DNA of 14,054 nucleotides from Clostridia bacterium (GTDB taxonomy: Bacteria > Bacillota > Clostridia > Oscillospirales > Ruminococcaceae): positions 1 through 14,054 of the forward strand of contig QKDG01000154.1 in the NCBI GenBank assembly GCA_003246805.1, written 5' to 3'. Below the pieces are notes generated by a model. The model had not been told where the DNA came from, searched no databases, and worked only from the letters and a program-made list of their open reading frames with translations. Positions 1 through 5,512 of this stretch are shown here, in pieces. Both the position numbers and the translations under genes were made by a program. Every line of letters starts with the position of its first letter. Within the stretch, counting starts at the first letter, position 1.

Positions 1-236
1 GCTGTATCAAGCTGTTCATCTTTTATGACGGCAAGAACAATACGATTATCCTCCCTGTCTATTTCAAACAAAGATTTAAATGAGCTGCCAAATAAGCTGT
101 CGTTTATTCTTGACAAAAGCATTGACATTCCCGTTGAGTTGATAATCGTTGCATTTTTAATACCTGCTTTTGAAAAATCCTCAATCAAAAAGCTGATGAT
201 TTCAACATTATATAAGATAAAAACCATTAGCCGCAT
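1..236 (-). CDS. P-II-like small regulatory protein, partial (N-terminus only)
   Basis: The minus strand from an ATG at 236 stays open for 78 codons to the window edge. The start MRLMVFILYNVEIISFLIED, then SKAGIKNATIINSTGMSM and later NRIVLAVIKDEQLDTA, resembles small P-II-like (nitrogen-regulator fold) proteins of Clostridia, in which a first beta strand and helix are followed by a Gly-Ile-x-x-Ala-Thr-Ile strand and a Thr-Gly-Met loop. That match is from memory of the family. The start is well supported: a strong ribosome binding site AGGGGGG lies six bases upstream on the minus strand (complement of 243-249). A weak promoter-like pair, CTGTCA and TATTAA with 17 bases between (complement of 282-287 and 259-264), precedes it, so it may be transcribed apart from alr as well as with it. 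Ligand and partner are unknown. A plus-strand ORF covering 25-309 is its shadow. Confidence 0.7.
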   Translation of the reverse strand, partial: MRLMVFILYNVEIISFLIEDFSKAGIKNATIINSTGMSMLLSRINDSLFGSSFKSLFEIDREDNRIVLAVIKDEQLDT

Positions 237-318
237 TTATATCCCCCCTGCAATATCATTAATATATTCTATTAATATTATTGACAGATTAATGCAGACT
301 TATATTTAAAAAGTAAAA

Positions 319-1482
319 TTATTCCAAAATGTCAATTTGTTTGTTGCCATCATATATTACACGGGGAACACGCTTTGATATCCCGCATATTACCTCGTAG
401 CCTATTGTTCCATAAATATCAGCTACGTCATCAGCAGTAATACATTCGTCACCGTCATAGCCGAACAAAGTTGCAGTATCACCAATTCTGGCATCTATGT
501 CTGTGATGTCAATCATTACCTGGTCCATACACACGCGCCCTATCAGCTTTGCTTTTTTGCCGTTTATTAAAACCTCACCTTTTGACGATAACAGCCTTGA
601 ATATCCATCCGCATATCCAATGGTGAGTGAAGCAACCTTAACATCCCTCTCTGCTACATAGGTTCTCCCGTAGCTGACATAGTCGCCTTTTGATATTGTC
701 TTTATATGTGATACAACCGTTTTAAGCTCCATTACCGGCAAAAGTGGTTTTGGCAAGGCAAGCGCGTGATTTGGGTGCAGGCCGTAAAGCATAATGCCAA
801 AGCGTGCGAGAGTGCTCTGGTTATCCGGATAATAGGTAGCGCAGGCACTGTTAAGATAATGGATATGTTTTATGCTGATTCCCTGATTGATTAGCCCATC
901 AATTATTTCAAGAATGAGCTTTTCCTGCATTCTTGTATATTCTATGTCCGCCTGATTGTCACTGTCGGCGACAGAGGGATGCGAAAAAATCCCCTCTACT
1001 TCAAGATTTTCAAGCTTTGTTATTCTTTTAATTTCCTCTACATATTCCATAGCTGTTTTGAATTTCAACCCTATCCTGCCCATTCCAGTATCAAGCTTGA
1101 TATGAACACGAAGTTTTTTTGAATTTGCAATGCTTGCTGACAATTCCTCTGCATGATTATAGTCGGTTACAGTCTGAATAATATCGTAGTCAATAAGCTT
1201 TTGAGAATACTCCGGTGAAACATAGCCAAGAATCAAAATTTGTGAATTTACCCCGGCTTCCCTTATATGAACAGCCTCTATTAAATTTGAAACGGCAAAA
1301 TATTTTACGCCAAGCCCTTGCAGATAGGGCGCAATTACTGAATCGCCATGCCCATATGCATTTGCTTTGACGACTGCCATAAGCTCGGTTTTGTTGCTCA
1401 ACAGGCTTTTGCAGATTTCATAATTGTGTTTTAGCCTGTCAAGATGAATTTCTGCCCAAGCGCGTTTATAAAAATTTTGCAT
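319..1482 (-). CDS. alr: Alanine racemase
   Basis: Pyridoxal-phosphate enzyme interconverting L- and D-alanine in the cytoplasm, supplying D-alanine for peptidoglycan. At 387 residues it has the usual family length. The PLP lysine is K39 in MAVVKANAYGHG, Y43 follows in the same motif, and R136 lies in TGMGRIG, the arginine that contacts the PLP pyridine nitrogen in the family. The second catalytic residue is Y271 in VSYGRTY. The C-terminal beta domain carries IGRVCMDQVMID (314-325) and TIGYEVIC (359-366), where Y362 should contact the cofactor phosphate. All expected active-site residues are present, so it should be active. The ATG at 1482 has a modest site, AAAGG, 8 bases upstream. It diverges from the YpsA-like gene and is followed 82 bases later by the P-II-like gene on the same strand. 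Confidence 0.97.
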   Translation of the reverse strand: MQNFYKRAWAEIHLDRLKHNYEICKSLLSNKTELMAVVKANAYGHGDSVIAPYLQGLGVKYFAVSNLIEAVHIREAGVNSQILILGYVSPEYSQKLIDYDIIQTVTDYNHAEELSASIANSKKLRVHIKLDTGMGRIGLKFKTAMEYVEEIKRITKLENLEVEGIFSHPSVADSDNQADIEYTRMQEKLILEIIDGLINQGISIKHIHYLNSACATYYPDNQSTLARFGIMLYGLHPNHALALPKPLLPVMELKTVVSHIKTISKGDYVSYGRTYVAERDVKVASLTIGYADGYSRLLSSKGEVLINGKKAKLIGRVCMDQVMIDITDIDARIGDTATLFGYDGDECITADDVADIYGTIGYEVICGISKRVPRVIYDGNKQIDILE

Positions 1483-1508
1483 TGTTTTCGCCTTTCTTTA
1501 TAAAATTA

Positions 1509-1537
1509 TTGAAAAATATGGAATAATGTGCTATTAT
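1509..1537 (+). promoter_or_regulatory. Extended -10 promoter for the YpsA-like gene, in a divergent intergenic region
   Basis: TTGAAA at 1509-1514 and TATTAT at 1532-1537 are separated by 17 bases, and the three bases before the -10 are TGC, an extended -10 element. Transcription should start near 1544, giving a leader of about 20 bases that contains the ribosome binding site AAGGAAG (1553-1559). On the opposite strand a perfect TATAAT (complement of 1533-1538) overlaps this -10 and could serve alr, but I see no good -35 for it. If both are used, the two directions would compete for the same few bases. Confidence 0.65.
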
Positions 1538-1566
1538 ATATTGAATATTATTAAGGAAGTTTTGCT

Positions 1567-2061
1567 ATGAGAGAAAAAACCGTTTGTTTTTCTGGCCATC
1601 GCCCTGAAAAACTGCCCTTTAATGGTGATGAAAGCATTTTTGAGGTTAAAACCCTTATGAGCAGGTTGTTTAGAGAAATTAATTCAGCCATTTTTCAGGG
1701 CTACACCACATTTGTTTCTGGTATGGCAAAGGGTGTTGATTTATGGGCAGCTAAATACATAATCGAACAAAAGGAGAAAAACCATTCTCTCCGCCTTATT
1801 TGTGCTGTCCCTTATCAGGGATACGGAAAAGGCTGGAAGGGTGTTGATAAATGGGATTTAAACTGGATTTTGTATAAAGCAGATGAGATTGTCCATGTTT
1901 CTGAGAATTATTCGCCTTATTGCCTTAAAAAAAGGAATGAATATATGGTTGATAATTCATCAAAGCTGATAGCCGTAGTCTCTGATTTCAACAGCGGAAC
2001 GGGGCATACCGTCAGATATGCGAACAAAAACAACGTTGAAGTAAGACTGATAAAATTCTGA
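1567..2061 (+). CDS. ypsA: YpsA/DUF1273-family SLOG-fold protein
   Basis: Cytoplasmic protein of 164 residues of the YpsA/DUF1273 family, a Rossmann-like SLOG fold related to DprA that is thought to bind a nucleotide or nucleotide-derived ligand. Family signatures are CFSGHRPEKL at 7-16, the glycine-rich SGMAKGVDLWAA at 51-62, a conserved tryptophan/aspartate stretch near 90-98, and RNEYMVDNSSKLIAV at 123-137. In Bacillus subtilis and Staphylococcus aureus the homologue has been linked to cell division. The biochemical activity is not settled, and its role here is inference. The ATG follows AAGGAAG by 7 bases. It has its own promoter and stands alone between alr and the LCP-like gene. No clear terminator follows in 2062-2222, so read-through into the next gene is possible. 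Confidence 0.88.
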   Translation: MREKTVCFSGHRPEKLPFNGDESIFEVKTLMSRLFREINSAIFQGYTTFVSGMAKGVDLWAAKYIIEQKEKNHSLRLICAVPYQGYGKGWKGVDKWDLNWILYKADEIVHVSENYSPYCLKKRNEYMVDNSSKLIAVVSDFNSGTGHTVRYANKNNVEVRLIKF

Positions 2062-2222
2062 TATCCTTTTCGTTTAATTTTACTCTTTTTTATTTGGGTT
2101 TTCAAGTGTAATTATTGCAAAGCGTATAAATATATTTTTTTCTTCAAGAATAAATATTTTGTGAAAAATATCCATATACTAACAATGTGTGATATAAAAA
2201 TATTTAAATAAGGAAGATAGTT

Positions 2223-3146
2223 ATGCGAAAACTCAATAACAAAAGAAAACAGCAGGTTACTTCTATCGTAATATATATTGTTACGATTTTTATTACAATA
2301 TTTATTCTTGGGATTGCCGCCTTTATTTTTGCCGATAAATTTATTTTCAGTGACTTTAAAAAAGAAAAGGTTGTCAATAAAACAGATGCAATTGAATATC
2401 GCCCCGATATTCAAAATGACCAGCTGATTCTTTTCGGGATAAAAAATGATGACAGTATAGAATCACTTATGATTATCAAGATTTCACCTTATTACAACGA
2501 GGTTCTTTGCTGCCCTGTTCCGATTTCAACTGTTTCAAAAGTGCAGACAAGCAGCCAGACTCTCAAAAGGCATTATGAAAAATCGGGAATTTCTGCTTTG
2601 TGCCAGGGTGTTCAAAATGCGTATAATATTCCGGTAAAACGATATATGATAATGGACTATGCCGACTTTAACTATGTTGTTGAGAAAATGGGGGGAGCGT
2701 CATTTAGCCTGCCTGCCAATATTGAGTATCAAAACCCTGATACAAAAGAAAATGTTTCGTTCAGGGCAAATGATACTAAAACAGTTTTTTATGGTGATGA
2801 TTTGAGGCAGATTATCGCGTGCCCTGATTTTATCAGGGGGGCTGAGTTCACCTCACAGCTTTCGGGAACAGCTATTGTAACACTTATTAACCAAAGCGTT
2901 AATCTAAAAGATAAAATTCTTGAAAATGCCGATGAATATACTCTATATATGATAGAAAACTGTGACACAAATATTACTGAATATGATTACAGCTCTGCAA
3001 AAGACGCTTTAATATGGATGATTGAGAATTTTAAGCAGTCAACCTCATATATTATGCCTGATGGTGAATTTAAAGAAAATGAGTTTATTGTAAGCCCTGA
3101 ATTTAATGATAAGCTCACTAAGTATTTATATTTAGAGGATAATTAA
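2223..3146 (+). CDS. Divergent LytR-CpsA-Psr (LCP) domain membrane protein, probably inactive
   Basis: Protein of 307 residues with a short basic N-terminus, one membrane helix at about 13-37 and an extracytoplasmic remainder. The fold assignment rests on MDYADFNYVVEKMGGASFSL (144-163), matching the LCP pattern of a hydrophobic-aspartate strand, then 'F..lVd.lGGv.v.vp'. The strand LILFGIKNDDSIESLMIIKI (68-87) aligns with the 'lliGvD...RsDtimlv' opening, and a turn at VQNAYNIP (130-137) also fits. LCP enzymes attach teichoic acids or other glycopolymers to peptidoglycan using conserved arginines. Here the first Arg-Ser-Asp is Asp-Ser-Ile-Glu (77-80), the 'S(I/V)PRD' strand is CPVPIST (97-103), and the R-x-R(Y/F)-D segment is unrecognisable near IACPDFIRG (198-206). 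It is probably a non-catalytic homologue. The ATG follows AAGGAAG by 6 bases. No good promoter was found in the 161 bases upstream. Confidence 0.72.
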   Translation: MRKLNNKRKQQVTSIVIYIVTIFITIFILGIAAFIFADKFIFSDFKKEKVVNKTDAIEYRPDIQNDQLILFGIKNDDSIESLMIIKISPYYNEVLCCPVPISTVSKVQTSSQTLKRHYEKSGISALCQGVQNAYNIPVKRYMIMDYADFNYVVEKMGGASFSLPANIEYQNPDTKENVSFRANDTKTVFYGDDLRQIIACPDFIRGAEFTSQLSGTAIVTLINQSVNLKDKILENADEYTLYMIENCDTNITEYDYSSAKDALIWMIENFKQSTSYIMPDGEFKENEFIVSPEFNDKLTKYLYLEDN

Positions 3147-3189
3147 ATCTCATATATTCAAAGAATTCCAATGTTTTATTAAAAAAGCC

Positions 3190-3218
3190 TTGCATATTCT
3201 TATTTTTAGTGATATAAT
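3190..3218 (+). promoter_or_regulatory. Main promoter of the rimP-nusA-infB operon
   Basis: TTGCAT (3190-3195) and a perfect TATAAT (3213-3218) are separated by 17 bases, and TGA immediately before the -10 makes it an extended -10 promoter. It is the best housekeeping sigma-type promoter upstream of the operon. Transcription should begin near 3225, giving a leader of about 60 bases that contains a hairpin. No terminator separates it from the LCP-like gene, so some transcripts may come from upstream. Confidence 0.8.
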
Positions 3219-3239
3219 AATACCATCAATAGTTTTAGT

Positions 3240-3265
3240 GAAAGATCGGAGGTTTCCGGTCTTTC
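3240..3265 (+). promoter_or_regulatory. Leader hairpin upstream of rimP
   Basis: The arms 3240-3250 (GAAAGATCGGA) and 3255-3265 (TCCGGTCTTTC) pair over 11 base pairs with one G-T wobble, closing a four-base GGTT loop. It lies about 15 bases after the expected transcription start and 10 bases before the GGGGG ribosome binding site (3276-3280) of rimP. The 3' flank GTTTATG is a poor U-tract, so a simple terminator is unlikely. An RNA-binding target or a mild attenuator for the operon is more plausible, but unproven. The sequence GGAGG (3248-3252) sits across the stem top and loop. Confidence 0.6.
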
Positions 3266-3286
3266 GTTTATGTATGGGGGTATTTT

Positions 3287-3769
3287 ATGAGTGGCAAAAA
3301 GGATTTGTCAACAGTTGAAAAGGTTTATGAGCTTGCAAAGCCTATTACAGACGAGTTAGGGCTTATATTATGGGATATACGGTTTGAAAAGGAAGGTTCA
3401 AACTGGTATCTTCGTGTTTTTATTGATAAAGAGGGCGGCATTTTTATAGAGGACTGCGAGGCACTTAACCGCCCACTCAACAAGCTCCTTGACGAACGTG
3501 ACCCCATCGGGCAGAGCTATATTTTTGAAGTATGCTCTACCGGCCTTGGCAGAGAGCTTAAAAAGCCAGAGCATTTTGAAGCTTTCATCAACAGCGAGGT
3601 AAGAGTCAGATTTATACGCGCAATAAATAATATAAAAGAAATAACAGGTATACTAAAAGAACATAATAAAGATATCATCCGTTTGCTTTGTGATGATGAA
3701 ATTATTGAGGTTAAGCTGTCAGATTGTGCTTTTGTCAGGCTAAATGACGATGCTGACCTTTTTGAATAG
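3287..3769 (+). CDS. rimP: Ribosome maturation factor RimP
   Basis: Cytoplasmic factor of 160 residues needed for late assembly of the 30S ribosomal subunit. The N-terminal alpha/beta domain contains WYLRVFIDKEGGIFIEDCEA (40-59) and the signature EVCSTGLGRELKKPEHF (81-97), corresponding to the usual 'EVSSPGLDRPLK...F'. The C-terminal Sm-like beta barrel runs from about 100 to 160 (SEVRVRF, ITGILKEH, IIEVKLSDCAFVRL). The proline of the signature is threonine here, a common kind of variation. The ATG is 6 bases after GGGGG. It is first in the operon, as in most Firmicutes, and nusA follows after 23 bases. A six-codon reading frame upstream ends by overlapping this start (TTATGA). Confidence 0.96.
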   Translation: MSGKKDLSTVEKVYELAKPITDELGLILWDIRFEKEGSNWYLRVFIDKEGGIFIEDCEALNRPLNKLLDERDPIGQSYIFEVCSTGLGRELKKPEHFEAFINSEVRVRFIRAINNIKEITGILKEHNKDIIRLLCDDEIIEVKLSDCAFVRLNDDADLFE

Positions 3770-3792
3770 ATTTAGAGGAGGACATCAGAAAA

Positions 3793-4839
3793 ATGAGTAA
3801 GGATTTATTTGAAGCACTGCATCTGATACAAAAGGAATATGGAATTTCAAGCGAGCTTTTAATAGAAAAAATCAGGCAGGGTATTCTTAAAGCAATAAAG
3901 AAGGATTATCCAAACTGTGAAAATGTCAATGTTACTATTGACCCTGAAAAAAACAAGTTTGAAATGAAGATTTTGAAGGATATTGTAGAGGGGGAGCCTG
4001 AAAACGATAACCAGATAAATATCGATGAAGCATTGACAATTGATAAAAAAGCAAGGGTTGGCGGAATTTGTGAGATTTCACTTTCGCCAATAAAGTTCGG
4101 GCGTGTTGCTGCACAATCAGCAAAGCAATCAATAAGGCACGACATAAAGGATTTTGAAAAAGAGCATCTTATTGAGCAGTTTAAGGGCAAGGAGCAGGAA
4201 TGTGTTTCTGCTACTGTTCAGAAGGTTGAGCCAGGAACATACAATGCTGTTCTTACTATTGAAAAGAATGAAGTATATTTGTTAAGAACAGAACAGCTGC
4301 CAGACGAGGTTTTGCGCGCTGGCGATATCATCAAGGTTTATGTGGTTGGTATTGTCAATAAAGAGAAAAAGCCTTCGCTGAAAATTTCAAGAACACATAA
4401 GGACCTTGTCAAGCGTTTGTTTGAGCTTGAGGTTCCTGAAATTTATGACGGAATTGTTGAAGTTAAATCTATTTCACGAGAAGCAGGTTCGCGAAGCAAA
4501 ATTGCTGTTTTCAGCAAGGACAGCAACGTCGATGCTGTGGGTGCCTGCATCGGGCCTAAGCGTTCTCGAATTTCCAACATAGTAAATGAGCTGCGTGGCG
4601 AGAAAATTGATATTATTCCATATAGTGACAATGATGAAGAATTCATCGCAAGGGCGCTTGCTCCGGCTGAGGTTATTTCTGTATCCATAATTGAGGGAGA
4701 AACAAAATCCTGCAAGGTTGTTGTTCCCAACAATCAGCTTTCACTTGCTATCGGAAACAAAGGGCAGAATGCCAAGCTTGCAGCTAAGCTTACGGGATAT
4801 AAAATAGATATAACACCTGAAATTCCTATGCCGAACTGA
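3793..4839 (+). CDS. nusA: Transcription termination/antitermination factor NusA
   Basis: RNA-polymerase-binding protein controlling pausing, termination and antitermination. At 348 residues it has the short Firmicute form: N-terminal polymerase-binding domain (1 to about 125), S1 domain (about 134-200), KH1 (about 205-285) and KH2 (about 290-345), with no C-terminal acidic repeats. KH1 shows VDAVGACIGPKRSRISNIV (246-264), where the RNA-contacting GxxG loop is G-P-K-R (254-257) instead of ending in glycine. KH2 keeps an intact GNKG loop in LAIGNKGQNAKLA (318-330). The loop change is the only oddity. The start follows AGGAGG (3776-3781) by 11 bases. Confidence 0.98.
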   Translation: MSKDLFEALHLIQKEYGISSELLIEKIRQGILKAIKKDYPNCENVNVTIDPEKNKFEMKILKDIVEGEPENDNQINIDEALTIDKKARVGGICEISLSPIKFGRVAAQSAKQSIRHDIKDFEKEHLIEQFKGKEQECVSATVQKVEPGTYNAVLTIEKNEVYLLRTEQLPDEVLRAGDIIKVYVVGIVNKEKKPSLKISRTHKDLVKRLFELEVPEIYDGIVEVKSISREAGSRSKIAVFSKDSNVDAVGACIGPKRSRISNIVNELRGEKIDIIPYSDNDEEFIARALAPAEVISVSIIEGETKSCKVVVPNNQLSLAIGNKGQNAKLAAKLTGYKIDITPEIPMPN

Positions 4840-4865
4840 TTTTAAACAAGGGGGATTAAAGTTTT

Positions 4866-5132
4866 ATGAAGCCAAAGAAAATTCCTATGAGAATGTGCCA
4901 GGGTTGCACTGAAATGAAGCCCAAGAGGGAGCTCATAAGGGTTGTAAAATCCCCTGAGGGCGAAATCTCTATTGACAAAACCGGCAAAAAATCTGGCAGA
5001 GGTGCTTATGTCTGTGACAATATTGAATGCCTTAAAAAAGCACGCAAAGCGCGCCGGCTCGAAAAGGAGTTCTCAACCAGGATTAGTGATGAAATTTATG
5101 ATGCGTTAGAAAAGGAAATAAATAATGGATAA
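4866..5132 (+). CDS. ylxR: YlxR/RnpM RNA-binding protein (DUF448)
   Basis: Basic protein of 88 residues of the YlxR (DUF448) family, which in Bacillus subtilis has been renamed RnpM as a modulator of RNase P. Family landmarks are RMCQGCTEMKPKRELIRVV (9-27), including the Cys-x-x-Cys pair, and SGRGAYVCDNIECLKKARK (43-61), including the GRGAYVC core and a second cysteine pair. The four cysteines look like a possible metal site, though that is inference. Many lysines and arginines fit RNA binding. The ATG is 10 bases after AAGGGGGA (4848-4855). It overlaps the next gene by 8 bases (ATGGATAA), indicating translational coupling. Confidence 0.95.
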   Translation: MKPKKIPMRMCQGCTEMKPKRELIRVVKSPEGEISIDKTGKKSGRGAYVCDNIECLKKARKARRLEKEFSTRISDEIYDALEKEINNG

Positions 5133-5448
5133 ATGTCTTAGTCTTCTGACAATTTGCAAAAAAGCCGGCAAGCTTGAAATCGGTATGGATTCTGTCAAGG
5201 ATTCCTGCAACAGCTTTAAAGCAAAGTGTGTCGTTGTATCAACCGATATATCACCAAAATCTTTAAAAGAAATACTATATACTTGCAGGGATAAAGCAAT
5301 CAGTGTTTTTCAGCTTGAAGCTGATATGAACGAAATATGGTCTGCCTTTGGCAGAAAATCAGTTGTTCTTGCTGTATGCGATAAAGGCTTTGCCGTTAAA
5401 GTGTCAGAAATGCTTAAGCCTGTTCCAGATATAATTAAAAAACAATAA
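5125..5448 (+). CDS. ylxQ: YlxQ-like L7Ae-family RNA-binding protein
   Basis: Protein of 107 residues with the ribosomal L7Ae/L30e fold, which typically binds kink-turn RNA. Visible family features are LLTICKKAGKLEIGMDSV (7-24), the opening helix plus the 'AGKl..G' strand, CVVVSTDISPKSLKEIL (35-51), equivalent to the 'liiAsDaS..t.kki' segment, and WSAFGRKSVVLAVCDKGFA (72-90), the last helix and strand. Its precise RNA partner is not known. The pairing with ylxR between nusA and infB is standard in Firmicutes. Its start is inside the end of ylxR, with AAGGAAA about 7 bases before the ATG. 64 bases follow before infB; they hold only a TTTTCGAAAA palindrome and the infB ribosome binding site. 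Confidence 0.92.
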   Translation: MDKCLSLLTICKKAGKLEIGMDSVKDSCNSFKAKCVVVSTDISPKSLKEILYTCRDKAISVFQLEADMNEIWSAFGRKSVVLAVCDKGFAVKVSEMLKPVPDIIKKQ

Positions 5449-5512
5449 TTTTCGAAAATGAAATTTATATAGATGTTCGTCATTGTCCAAGATATTAGGA
5501 GGGAATTAGCCT

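Noticed and set aside
281..306. Plus-strand TTGACA with a TATATT 14 bases downstream
   Set aside because: Spacing is too short and it would only transcribe antisense to alr. The same bases fit a weak minus-strand promoter better.
25..309. Plus-strand open frame of 94 codons at the left edge
   Set aside because: It is antisense to the minus-strand P-II-like start, which has a strong ribosome binding site and a recognisable sequence, and the plus frame has none.
2154..2171. AT-only inverted repeat ATATTTT/AAAATAT before the LCP-like gene
   Set aside because: Such pairs are expected by chance in sequence this AT-rich, and there is no U-tract or second copy to suggest an operator or terminator.
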